Source: Siniperca chuatsi
Taxonomy: Eukaryota > Chordata > Actinopteri > Centrarchiformes > Sinipercidae
DNA length: 64,000 nucleotides
Reading direction: 5' to 3'
Assembly: GCF_020085105.1 (NCBI RefSeq)
Contig: NC_058046.1
Coordinates: 29,689,175 to 29,753,174, forward strand
Shown: positions 36,868 through 46,845 of the stretch, piece after piece
Layout of the letters: every line of letters begins with the position of its first letter
Numbering within the stretch: position 1 is the first letter of the stretch
Program-made: the position numbers and the translations under genes
The notes under the pieces: model-generated
Told to the model about the DNA's origin: nothing
Database searches by the model: none
What the model saw: only the letters and a program-made list of their open reading frames with translations

Positions 36868-38292
36868 TCACAGAGAAATCTCGGTCTGACAGATTTTGAT
36901 ATCAGTGGTTTTGGCATCAGACCTGAAAACATAGAAATAAGGGAAGAGTTTCTCAGTGAAAGTGTCTCTGTGAGTGTAGATGTGAGTCATGTCTTCAGGG
37001 TTGTAGAAGGACACCTCCCCCCTGTCATAGTCCAGCTGGACTCTGATCCTCTGGAGACTCTTCTTCACTGTGACAGTCTCACTAAGACCATTAGTGTATT
37101 TTCCACTGTCATGTGACAAACACCAGATTCCATATTCTGGTGAGTCACATATCTCTCCCTTCCTGTCGACTGACTCTTTAACCAAACCCACATTCCAGAC
37201 AGGATGGTCTCCCACCTCCACCTCCCAGCTGTGTTTCCCTGAGCTGAAGCCCTCAGAGCCCAGAACAGTGGCATACATTGTGTGTCTCTCTGGATTGGCA
37301 GGAAGCTGCTGTTTGGTGTCTACATTTCTCACACTGGTCAGATCATCAGACAGATGGAGCCAAGGGTTTGCAGTGTTTGGGTCCAGAATGACAGGGCTGA
37401 AGTGGACCTTGTCCTTCATCTTCTCCCAGACTCTGAAGGACAGGTTGCCCAGGTGTTTGGCCACATCTATCAGCGCTCCTGAGACCAGCTGTGGCTCTGA
37501 CAGTGAGCACTGGACTCTGGCTCTGGTCTGAGTGGCTTTATAACTGCTGAGGAATGGCACGTTGTGTTTCTGCAGGTCTTCTTCAACAGCAGAGATGCTG
37601 TCTGACAGAGAGGAGATCTGCTCCTGAATCATCTTCATCTCCCTGCTGATAGTCTTCCCCTTCTGCTCCTCTTCCTCCCTCAGAGCTGCCAGTCTGGACT
37701 CCTCTTCCTCTTTCAGGAACTGGTGGAGCTTGTTGAACTCTGCTCTGATCTGCTGCTCTGTGGACAACAGCTGCTTCTTGGAGTGTTGAATCACTTCATT
37801 ATATGTTTTCTCCACTTGTTTGAATTTGTCCCTCTTGTCCTGTAGGGACTCTAAGTCAGATTTCAGCTGGTCCTTCAGGTCACTGACTGCTTGTTCTATA
37901 GGAACCACCTTGTGACTCTGGTGGAGAGAAAACTCACAGACAGGACACACAGCTCTCTGCTCGTCCTCACAGAACAATTTAGGCTCTTCTTGATGTTTAC
38001 TACACACCACCTTCACCTTCTTCTCTCCTTTTTCTGTCTCAGATGATCCAGCTTTCTGTCTCTCAGCAAAGGAGTCAGCCAGTTCCTTCAGTGCAAAGTC
38101 CACTATCAGTTTATCTTTTGAGGATTTCCTTTTACAGATGGGACAGTTTTTGTTTTTAGCTTGTTCCCAGAATTTGTGCAGGCAGCTTGAACAGAATCTG
38201 TGGTTGTAGCTCAGAGACACAGGATCTCTGAAAGTCTCTGAACACACATGGCAGTTCAGGAAACTTTCAAGAAGAGCAACTTTCTCAGCCAT
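36868..38292 (-). CDS. TRIM E3 ligase-like protein, copy A (RING zinc ligand Cys29 replaced by Tyr)
   Basis: Intronless 474-codon frame in classical TRIM order: RING (14-53), B-box 2 (about 97-135, CSKH...CEDEQRAVCPVC...HQSH), coiled coil (about 140-245) and PRY-SPRY (about 285-474, with LDPNTANPWL, GKHSWEVEVG and LDYDRGEVSFYNP). It resembles fish TRIM35/A33-like proteins; E3 ligases of this group act in antiviral and inflammatory signalling. RING ligands are C14, C17, position 29, H31, C34, C37, C50 and C53. Position 29 is Tyr (TAC, 38206-38208), but Cys in copies B and C. The RING is therefore probably misfolded and ligase activity doubtful, although the frame is intact. Copy B at 43960 is nearly identical in the coiled coil and differs in a SPRY loop. 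An ISRE-like motif lies 150 bp upstream. Confidence 0.92.
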   Translation of the reverse strand: MAEKVALLESFLNCHVCSETFRDPVSLSYNHRFCSSCLHKFWEQAKNKNCPICKRKSSKDKLIVDFALKELADSFAERQKAGSSETEKGEKKVKVVCSKHQEEPKLFCEDEQRAVCPVCEFSLHQSHKVVPIEQAVSDLKDQLKSDLESLQDKRDKFKQVEKTYNEVIQHSKKQLLSTEQQIRAEFNKLHQFLKEEEESRLAALREEEEQKGKTISREMKMIQEQISSLSDSISAVEEDLQKHNVPFLSSYKATQTRARVQCSLSEPQLVSGALIDVAKHLGNLSFRVWEKMKDKVHFSPVILDPNTANPWLHLSDDLTSVRNVDTKQQLPANPERHTMYATVLGSEGFSSGKHSWEVEVGDHPVWNVGLVKESVDRKGEICDSPEYGIWCLSHDSGKYTNGLSETVTVKKSLQRIRVQLDYDRGEVSFYNPEDMTHIYTHRDTFTEKLFPYFYVFRSDAKTTDIKICQTEISL

Positions 38293-38441
38293 TTGTTATT
38301 GAAGTTATCTTTCAATAGCAAGACTCACCAAGTTACTGTCTCTTCCCTTGATTGCTTCAAATAGTCCAAACGTGTGTTTTTCAGCAGAGATCTCACACCC
38401 TGTAATGGCGTCTCAGCTCTTTTCAACAATGTCAAAATCTA

Positions 38442-38455
38442 CTTTCATTTTCGTT
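38442..38455 (-). promoter_or_regulatory. ISRE-like element upstream of TRIM copy A
   Basis: On the minus strand ACGAAAATGAAAGT contains the GAAANNGAAA core bound by IRF/ISGF3 factors. It lies about 150 bp 5' of the ATG. The same core occurs at the same distance in copies B and C. Confidence 0.6.
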
Positions 38456-38689
38456 TACAACTACCTCTGTCACAAGGTGAATATTTAAGCGCCTGCCTCC
38501 TCCACCTTCACTCCCGCTGGCCAACAGGTTTGACATCCCGGATACGCAGGACTTTACTCCACTGGAGGGACGCTCCCTTTTTTCAGCGGTCAAGTCTTCC
38601 ACCTCCTCTCGCCGCAAGTTACTGAAAGAGGCCGTGATCAGGAGAAGCTCTGGAGGTCTCATTTATCCTGAGACGGCAGAGAACCCCTC

Positions 38690-39200
38690 TGTAAGAAGGA
38701 CACCGCCCTCTCGCAGCAGCAGTCCCCGGCCACGACTATCCCAGGGACAGATGGAACTCGGTGGTCTCCACGATCACCGACTCTGCCTCCTCTCATCCCC
38801 CCAACTACGCTGATAGTTGGAGATTCCATAGTGAGGAATATCCGCTTCGTTAATGCGGTCACACGCTGCTTTCAACATATCAAGCCTGTTGCAGGTGTCC
38901 TGTTTGATAGCAATTTATGTTTTGAGCAACATATCACTAAGCTTGTCCAATCATGTTTTTATCACCTGAGAAACATTGCAAAATTCCAATCTATTTTAAA
39001 TCTTAGTGATGCAGAAACTGTTGTGCATGCTTTTATCTCCTCACGCCTCGATTATTATAACAGCCTGTTCACTTGTCTTACTCAGAAAACTTTGACAGGA
39101 CTGCAGACTGTACAGACATCAGCTGCTAGGCTGTTAACCAGGACCAAAAGAAGTATGACCACATCACACCTATTTCAGCCTCTGCCAAAGATACGAAAAT
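38690..39200 (+). mobile_element. L2/CR1-type LINE with large internal deletion (ORF1 esterase start joined to RT C-terminus)
   Basis: On the plus strand the frame reads TTLIVGDSIVRNIRFVNAVT (start of the GDSL/esterase-like domain of fish L2-type ORF1). It then passes without a stop into AGVLFDSNLCFEQHI, FYHLRNIAKFQSILNLSDAE and HAFISSRLDYYNSLF, the C-terminal region of the reverse transcriptase. The whole endonuclease and RT core are missing, with the join near 38868-38880. The relic abuts the 5' flank of TRIM copy A, and copy B lacks it. Confidence 0.8.
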
Positions 39201-39560
39201 GAAATCAAAATGGCCGACTTCCTGTTGGGTTTAGGTCATGTCACTAAGAGACTTTTATGTTCGTCTTGGCATCTTACATGTCTCCCACATTTTGTACATG
39301 TGGGTGAAACTGCAAGGAGGGGCCGAATTTTAAAACATTTCAAGGGGGTGCTATAGAGCCATTTTCCCTCGCCCATTTCTGAAATCCATAAAATATCACA
39401 TTTTTCATCAGATCTGATGATTGTGCAAAGTTACACATTTTTTCGAGAACCGTTAGCCCTTCAAAAATGTGATTCATTTGTAAAAAGACGGAATCAGAAT
39501 AATAATTCCTTGCCTGTCGGCGCTCGGGCCCCCAAATATGTTCTTTCCTGACATGATGTT
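39200..39560. repeat. Dispersed repeat (AATGGCCGACTTCCTGTTGG type)
   Basis: Sequence of this type (AAAATGGCCGACTTCCTGTT, then GGGGCCGAATTTTAAAAC and GGGGGTGCTATAGAGCCATTTTCC) is familiar to me as a multi-copy fish repeat. Only one copy is seen in this window, so the call rests on recall. Confidence 0.4.
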
Positions 39561-39917
39561 TGTAAAGATCCTAAAGTGTTGCGAAATTTAGCAGCAAGCA
39601 TGAAGAACTCACCTCGTCTCATGTGACTGAATTTATTCTGTTATTTAAAGCAGCAGCGATAGTAGAAGCCATGCTGACCCTCTGCTCTCTGGGGGACGTT
39701 TTATGAATGGCAGGTTCAGGAGAGAAAGTTCAACCCTCTTCAAATTTCTCTTCTCTCATATCCTCTATTTGACGTTTTTAACAGAACATTTACATTAACA
39801 ATAGAAGGAAATGAACAGTAAACATGAACACATTCCTGATCAGAGTGGTACATTTAAAGTCACCCTGTTACCATTGCACCTTCTCCTTGTTTTTATGATT
39901 CCAGCTTCACCTCAGAG

Positions 39918-41481
39918 ATGATCCAGTTGAGACTGGTGACACTGGTTGCACTGCTCTGCCCTCTTCCCAGTGCTGAAGGAGGGAAAGTCCTTGTTGTCCC
40001 TGTGGATGGAAGCCACTGGGTCAACATGAAGGTCCTCATCCAGGAGCTCCATTCCAGAGGTCACAACATCACAGTGATCCAGCCCAAAACCAGCTGGTAC
40101 ATCAAAGCAGAGTCCCATCACTACCAGTCAGTCACCCTCAATGTTGTTACTGGATTTGATGTGAACAACATTAATTACTTCACAACCAGAATGCTGCAGC
40201 TCCGGTGTGAGTTCCACACTTCACCATCAGCGTATTTCAAAGCTGGAGAGGAGCTTATGATAATGATGCATCATGCTCACAAAGCTGTGGTTAATAAAAT
40301 GCAAGATATGTTTGAAGATGCTAAACTGATGCAGTTCTTTCAAGATGCCAAGTACAATGTTGTCCTGACAGACCCCTGCTTCGGTGGAGGGGTTCTTCTG
40401 GCTCATCGGTTGGGTCTGCCTCTGGTCTTCAATGTACGATGGACAATCTTGGCAGATGGACATCACACAGTCGCCACCTCACCGCTCTCCCGTGTTTCCC
40501 ATACCAGGCACTGAACTGACTGATAAGATGACTTTTTGGCAAAGGGTGAAAAATGTTTCATTTACCTTAATAGTACTTAATAACCAGGTGATAATAAAAG
40601 AGCCTCACTACACACCATTTGTCCAACGTCACTTTGGTCCCGACGTCCACTATGATGAGCTCGATTAGGCAGCAGATATTTGGTTGATGAGAACTGACTT
40701 TACCTTTGAGTTCCCTCGTGCCACCATGCCCAACGTTGTCTACATGGGCGGGTTTCTCTGTAAACGCTCCAAGCTGCTTCCTCAACATCTGGAGGACTTT
40801 GTCCAGAGCTCTGCAGAGCATGGGGTCATTATTATGAGCTTGGGGACCTTTCTGAGGAAATAGCTGAACATGTGGCTGCTGCTTTTGCCCAGTTACCGCA
40901 GAAGGTCATCTGGAGGCATACTGGGAAGAGACCGTGTACGCTGGGCAACAACACATTGCCGCTGGACTGGCTGCCCCAAAATGCCCTCTTAGGACACCCA
41001 AAGACCAGAGTGTTTGTGGCCCACGGAAGCACAAACGGACTTCAAGAGGCCATCTACCACAGAGTTCCCATCGTCGGCCTTCCTCTGATGTTTGACCAGG
41101 ATGATAACCTGTTCGGGATGAGAGCGAGGGGCGTTGCCAAAGTGCTGCACATTGAACACAGACAATATCCTGGAGGCGGTGAAGGCGGTGCTTTATGAGG
41201 CGTCCTACAGGGAGAACGTGCAGGAGCTCTCCAGGCTGCACAGAGACCAGCCCCTGAAGCCTTTGGACCGAGCCATGTTCTGGATCGAGTTTGTCACGAG
41301 ACACAAGGGAGCTGCTCACTTAAACAGTGACTCCTACAAGATGTCCAGGATTCAGTACTACTCCATTGATGTAATCACACTGTTGCTTGTGTCAGTCATG
41401 ATGATGTCACTGATTTACATTTTAACAGTGAAATGTTTGCGGTGCAAAGTGTGTGGTGGGAGGAAGGAAAAACTGGACTAA
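39918..41481 (+). pseudogene. Broken UDP-glucuronosyltransferase (UGT5-like), intronless
   Basis: UGTs are ER enzymes that transfer glucuronate from UDP-glucuronate to small lipophilic molecules. The frame opens with signal peptide MIQLRLVTLVALLCPLPSAE, then the N-terminal acceptor domain (KVLVVPVDGSHWVNMKVLIQ). The C-terminal half keeps most of the UGT signature (WLPQNALLGHPK, FVAHGSTNGLQEAIYHRVP, DQDDN) and ends with a membrane anchor (ITLLLVSVMMMSLIYILTV) and a basic tail (RKEKLD). It is disrupted by frameshifts near 40470, 40840 and 41155 and a stop at 40665-40667 (TAG after YDELD). Signature residues are also altered (HGS for HGG, HRVP for HGVP). With no introns it matches a single-exon UGT5-type gene. 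It lies between the two TRIM copies. Confidence 0.88.
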
Positions 41482-41704
41482 TGCAGCTACTTATGTTTCC
41501 CTGTATGTATTTCTGTTATATATATTATTGAGCAGTTGAGTGGAGTTTTTCTCGAAAAGCAGCAGAAAAGGGAAAAAAACGTTTAAATTCAGTGTTAATC
41601 TGTATCTTGTACAACTGATATAAAAATAAATGTCGACCTCTTAAGAGCTGAAAAGAATCATGTCCGAGATATGATTCAGTTTGAATAATTTTTGGCTAAA
41701 TTGG

Positions 41705-42480
41705 TGCTTATCAGAAACTGCTAAGAGGTGGTACTATTGATCAACCTGTGCAGAAAACAATAATATGCATGTAAATAAATGACAGAAGGTGGAAATGAAA
41801 TGTTCAGTGTTCAAAATAACCTGACCGTCAACAAAATGTGAACTTTGTCTCCATCTTGTGATGTTTACTGGAAGAAAACTTGTTCAAGCAGTCACATACT
41901 GTATATATATTGTACATTCAATAATGTTGATGACATTATGTATATGTGAGCATGTTGTCCCTGAAAACTGCATTAAGTAAGTTTAGACATTAATAAAATG
42001 TAATAGTGAAACCATTTCCTAAACAATGTTGTCTTTTTGGTAATGCTCATCCATTTCTACCCTCATCCCTCCCTTCATACACTGTTAGCATTATTCAGTC
42101 CTGCTGACTGACTCAACTTGTTAATGTAATGCTTATCAACTGCAATGCTTCTCCTTGTTTGTTTTTTAAGCCATACAAAGTCTAAAAAGGAAAACAAGTC
42201 ATATTTCTTAAGGAGACTGCTGTAAATTATTATTACTTTAATTTAAAATGTGAACTGCCTTATTTAGAGTTTATAATTATGCAGTGAAGTTGTTGGAGGG
42301 TAAAGTTGAACCATCTTTTAAATTTGATTTCTGACTGTTTCTAATTTTGAGAACACACACAGTGAGGTGCAGACCAGTGTGAGAATCAGTACACCTCTTC
42401 TCCAATATGCCATGCTTTATTCCTCACATGTTTTAAGCTATTTAGCCTTCTTCAGGGTGGTATGACGTTGTTTCTGCTTT
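41705..42480. repeat. Segmental duplicate S3', partner of 36000-36600
   Basis: Same ordered blocks as the partner, with extra insertions (for example 42040-42200). It lies directly 3' of the UGT pseudogene. Confidence 0.75.
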
Positions 42481-42689
42481 CTTTATTTCTTTATATAGAA
42501 TTGGTTATTTAGTCATGTGACTTTACAAAATTAGTTAGGTTGTCCATAAATGTTGAAGTTGAAAGAGTTTCAGTAAGGAATTAGTTGTTTTGAAAATGAA
42601 AAAAGTGATTTAACCATTAATGGTTTAAGATTAGCGATTGTATTTATATATATATATATATCATTAGATTATTATTACTCATGCATTAA

Positions 42690-42935
42690 TGTAATGTAAT
42701 GATTAGTTTCATTATAAATTAATCTGCTTATTATTTTCTCCATTAATCAAAAATAGTGAGAAATGTTGTCACAATTACCCAGAGCCCTAAGTGACACCTT
42801 CACAATGCCTGTTTTGTCCAAACAATAGAACAAAAATTCAAAAATATGAAAAAATAAAATTACATTTAAAAGTAACTAGTAACTAAAGCTGTCAGATGAG
42901 AGTAGTGAAGTAAAAAGTACTTAGATATATTCCAC
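42690..42935. repeat. Dispersed AT-rich repeat followed by a hAT-like element end
   Basis: 42690-42870 belongs to the gattaat / TTTTGTCCAAACAA family. 42872-42936 (AGTAACTAGTAACTAAAG ... GTGAAGTAAAAAGTAC ... CCACCACTGG) is one end of the hAT-like element found whole at 47951-48427. Confidence 0.5.
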
Positions 42936-43959
42936 CACTGGACAGATTTATGTAAAGAAACTGGAAACAGCCTCAGACACAAAATTCTGAATAAAAACTG
43001 TTGGTGATTTAATTACACATCATGTGAAGCAGCATCCATCTGATGTACATTTTATGAAGATATAATTGATTCAATAAAAACATAAACAGTAAAATAAATT
43101 GTTCTGTTGATATTTCCTTTATGTTGATCACAAACTGGACATTGCCGTTTATCATTCATGTTATTGACCGTGTTTACGCTACAAAAAATATCACATACTC
43201 TATGAAGAAGCACTGTTAGAATTAAAGACTGAATCAATATAAAAATATATTAAAACACTTGTTTCCTCAGAGTAAAACAACAGATCTGAACTGAAATAAC
43301 TCATCAAAAGATCCAAGAATATCAAATACTAGAACTGACGACAGATACTACTATACAACAAAGCAACAGATCCTTAATTGCTCAAGGTCTTTCCAAAAAT
43401 AAATTTAATCAAATCTCAAATAATGATTCACGTGTACATGTTTTTACAGTGGGTTGCATGAAAACAATAAACAAAGATGAAAACCACTTACCACATAATT
43501 CATTTCACACAGTAGATACAACAAATGTTCTGTTGAACAACAAAAGAACAAATAATCAGTCGAGCCAGCATGTGTTTTGATGCACTGTACCACTGAGAGT
43601 CTAAGTGTAAAATGTAAAAAACTCATCAGAAGATCCAGAAATCTTACAAATCAAAACTGATGTCTGATGACGATAAAAGTAAAAGAATCACACAACTGGA
43701 AACAATGTATTTGGTATAATGGATACAGTATATGTTATATAAATACAAGATGCTGCTAACCAGGCCAATAAATTATACTCCAAAAAATTTAATTTATTTG
43801 TACCTATAAGAAAGCTTCACCTGATGATGTAATACAGTTTCAGGATTGAATACACATTTCTTTTTTCTGGATTAACTGTTTGTGTTGATTATTCCAATGA
43901 GATCTAGACAGGCAGTGAAGTCAGAGTAAAGTCTTCGCTAACACTAACACGTCTGAACG

Positions 43960-45387
43960 TCACAGAGAAATCTCGGTCTGACAGATTTTGATATCAGTGG
44001 TTTTGGCATCACCAGACCTGAAAACAAAAAAATAAGGGAAGAGTTTCTCAGTGAAAGTGTCTCTGTGAGTGTAGATGTGAGTCATGTCTTCAGGGTTGTA
44101 GAAGGACACCTCCCCCCTGTCATAGTCCAGCTGGACTCTGATCCTCTGGAGACTCTTCTTCACTGTGACAGTCTTACCAAGAACATTAGTGTATTTTCCA
44201 CTGTTATGTAATAAACACCAGACTCCATATTTTGGTGAGACACGTATCTCCCCCTTCCTGTCGACTGACTCTTTAACCAAACCCACATTCCAGACAGGAT
44301 GGTCTCCCACCTCCACCTCCCAGCTGTGTTTCCCTGAGCTGAAGCCCTCAGAGCCCAGAACAGTGGCATACTTTGTGTTTCTCTCTGGATTGTCAGGAAG
44401 CTGCTGTTTGGTGTCTACATTTCTCACACTGGTCAGATCATCAGACAGATGGAGCCAGGGGCCTGCAGTGTTTGGGTCCAGAATGACAGGACTGAAGTGG
44501 ACCTTGTCCTTCATCTTCTCCCAGACTCTGAAGGACAGGTTGCCCAGGTGTTTGGCCACATCTATCAGCGCTCCTGAGACCAGCTGTGGCTCTGACAGTG
44601 AGCGCTGGACTCTGGCTCTGGTCTGAGTGGCTTTATAACTGCTGAGGAATGGCACGTTGTGTTTCTGCAGGTCTTCTTCAACAGCAGAGATGCTGTCTGA
44701 CAGAGAGGAGATCTGCTCCTGAATCATCTTCATCTCCCTGCTGATAGTCTTCCCCTTCTGCTCCTCTTCCTCCCTCAGAGCTGCCAGTCTGGACTCCTCT
44801 TCCTCTTTCAGGAACTGGTGGAGCTTGTTGAACTCTGCTCTGATCTGCTGCTCTGTGGACAACAGCTGCTTCTTGGAGTGTTGAATCACTTCATTATATG
44901 TTTTCTCCACTTGTTTGAATTTGTCCCTCTTGTCCTGTAGAGACTCTAAGTCAGATTTCAGCTGGTCCTTCAGGTCACTGACTGCTTGTTCTATAGGAAC
45001 CACCTTGTGACTCTGGTGGAGAGAAAACTCACAGACAGGACACACAGCTCTCTGCTCGTCCTCACAGAACAATTTAGGCTCTTCTTGATGTTTACTACAC
45101 ACCACCTCCACCTTCTTCTCTCCTTTTTCTGTCTCAGATGATCCAGCTTTCTGTCTCTCAGCAAAGGAGTCAGCCAGTTCCTTCAGTGCAAAGTCCACTG
45201 TCAGGTTATCTTTTGAGGATTTCCTTTTACAGATGGGACAGTTTTTGTTTTTAGCTTGTTCCCAGAATTTGTGCAGGCAGCTTGAACAGAATCTGTGGTT
45301 GCAGCTCAGAGACACAGGATCTCTGAAAGTCTCTGAACACACATGGCAGTTCAGGAAACTTTCAAGAAGAGCGGTTTTCTCAGCCAT
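43960..45387 (-). CDS. TRIM E3 ligase-like protein, copy B (intact RING)
   Basis: Intronless 475-codon frame with RING (C14, C17, C29, H31, C34, C37, C50, C53 all present), B-box 2, coiled coil and PRY-SPRY. It is probably a cytoplasmic E3 ubiquitin ligase of the TRIM35/A33-like fish group, in which the SPRY domain binds the target. Against copy A (36868-38292), residues about 96-262 are identical with only scattered silent changes. Roughly ten replacements cluster in the SPRY, notably GEIRVSPKYGVWCLLHNSGK here versus GEICDSPEYGIWCLSHDSGK in A. That pattern fits recent duplication or gene conversion plus diversification of a binding loop. An extra Gly near the C-terminus (RSGDAK) explains the one-residue length difference. 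The 5' flank is shared with copy A for about 190 bp. Confidence 0.95.
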   Translation of the reverse strand: MAEKTALLESFLNCHVCSETFRDPVSLSCNHRFCSSCLHKFWEQAKNKNCPICKRKSSKDNLTVDFALKELADSFAERQKAGSSETEKGEKKVEVVCSKHQEEPKLFCEDEQRAVCPVCEFSLHQSHKVVPIEQAVSDLKDQLKSDLESLQDKRDKFKQVEKTYNEVIQHSKKQLLSTEQQIRAEFNKLHQFLKEEEESRLAALREEEEQKGKTISREMKMIQEQISSLSDSISAVEEDLQKHNVPFLSSYKATQTRARVQRSLSEPQLVSGALIDVAKHLGNLSFRVWEKMKDKVHFSPVILDPNTAGPWLHLSDDLTSVRNVDTKQQLPDNPERNTKYATVLGSEGFSSGKHSWEVEVGDHPVWNVGLVKESVDRKGEIRVSPKYGVWCLLHNSGKYTNVLGKTVTVKKSLQRIRVQLDYDRGEVSFYNPEDMTHIYTHRDTFTEKLFPYFFVFRSGDAKTTDIKICQTEISL

Positions 45388-45539
45388 TTGTTATTGAAGT
45401 TATCTTTCAATAGCAAGACTCACCAAGTTACTGTCTCTTCCCTTGATTGCTTCAAATAGTCCAAATGTGTGTTTTTCAGCAGAGATCTCACACCCTGTAA
45501 TGGCGTCTCAGCTCTTTCTCTCAACAATGTCAAAATCTA

Positions 45540-45554
45540 CTTTCATTTTCATTT
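45540..45554 (-). promoter_or_regulatory. ISRE-like element upstream of TRIM copy B
   Basis: On the minus strand AAATGAAAATGAAAG contains overlapping GAAANNGAAA-type spacing, about 154 bp 5' of the ATG. Confidence 0.6.
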
Positions 45555-46084
45555 ACATCTGCCTGTCACGAGGTGAATATTTAACAGTAGGAAATGCTGC
45601 CATGTACTTATGTCACCAGCAGACAGAGCTGTCAGGATGTCTTTCAGAGTGAAATATACTTTTCTTTCAGTGCAGGACAATTCGGTATCTGTAGGAAGAC
45701 AAAACCAAAAGAAAAAAAATGCGATCTGTAATTTTCTTTTACTAAATAAAGAGTAAAAATACTCATAAAATGCAACAAACAATGAGAGTAATGTGTATTT
45801 TAACCTAACAAGGACTGAACATTTCAACAGGCCGACTGACACTAAACTAGTTTTACAACATGTTTTCAGCAAACAGGAAACATGTTGCTACTGTGTCTGC
45901 TTGACGGTGTTCATTTCAGACAAATGGACTAAATAAAGAACACTCAGTTAACGTGCATGCATGGGAAAGCTTTTATTTAGATTTCTTCTTGTATTCTCCT
46001 TTTCATCACAAGTCAAAGCAGCCAAATGTATGTAACATTTACTGGGTAAATGTTTTTAAACACCATTAGAACAAACTCACTAAG

Positions 46085-46475
46085 AATCACCTTGTGACTC
46101 TGGTGGAGAGAAAACTCACAGACAGGACACACAGCTCTCTGCTCGTCCTCACAGAACAATTTAGGGACGTCTGAATGTTTACATCTCAGCACGCCTTTAT
46201 TCTCTTCTCTTTTTTTCTGTCTCAGATGATCCAGCTTTCTGTCTCTCAGCAAAGGAGTCAGCCAGTTCCTTCAGTGAAAAGTTCACCACAGGATCTTCTG
46301 TTGAGGATTTTCTTTTATAAATGGGACAGTTTTTGTTTTCAGTTTGTTCCCAGAATTTGTGCAGGCAGCTTGAACAGAAGCTGTGGTTGCAGCTCAGAGA
46401 CACAGGATCTCTGAAAGTCTCTAAACATAAATGACAATCTAAGTAACTTTTGAAAAGAACAATTTTCTCAGCCAT
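46085..46475 (-). pseudogene. TRIM copy C: truncated, frameshifted RING/B-box remnant
   Basis: It starts MAEKIVLFKSYLDCHLC and keeps the RING outline, but the last ligand is changed (NCPIYKRK, Cys53 to Tyr). A frameshift at about 46210, next to an A-run, breaks the frame before the B-box, which continues in another frame (CKHSDVPKLFCEDEQRAVCP to HQSHKV). Sequence similarity stops at 46085; coiled coil and SPRY are absent. It probably makes no functional E3. It lies about 0.7 kb upstream of copy B, on the same strand. Confidence 0.88.
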
Positions 46476-46617
46476 TTCTGCTATTATCCAAATTATCTAG
46501 CAAGACTCACCAGAAAAAATGTCTTTTCAGGTTGCTGCTTAAAATCGTTCAAACGAGCAGTTAGAGATCTCCCACAGTGTAATGGTGTCGTGGCTCTGTT
46601 GAACAATGTCAGAATTA

Positions 46618-46631
46618 CCTTTCAATTTCAC
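46618..46631 (-). promoter_or_regulatory. ISRE-like element upstream of TRIM copy C
   Basis: On the minus strand GTGAAATTGAAAGG has the GAAANNGAAA core, about 145 bp from the pseudogene ATG, at the same place as in copies A and B. Confidence 0.5.
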
Positions 46632-46705
46632 CAACCTCTTTCATTAGTTAATCATTATTGGTAGTATATGCAGCTGCCTGCTTTTACTACCAGCAGATAA
46701 ACAGG

Positions 46706-46845
46706 ATACTTTGCAAACTGTCCTTCAGAATCTGGAAGACTTTCAATTCATTCTGGACTCAAACATGTTTAACCCTCCGTCTCCCTCTGTGTGATGATCT
46801 GACCAGTGTGAGAAATCTGGTCTTAAACTCTGACAGGAAGGTGAA
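46706..46845 (+). pseudogene. TRIM PRY/SPRY scrap in inverted orientation
   Basis: On the plus strand the sequence encodes KLSFRIWKTF, then pieces matching FSPVILDPNT-like text, and LCDDLTSVRNL. These correspond to LGNLSFRVWEKM...HLSDDLTSVRN of the intact TRIM genes. It is opposite in strand to the other TRIM copies and only about 45 codons long, so it is a rearrangement product. Confidence 0.7.

Noticed and set aside
37070-37531. Plus-strand frames over TRIM copy A (and 44165-44626 over copy B)
   Set aside because: Antisense shadows of the SPRY coding sequence; they recur in both copies only because the copies are nearly identical.
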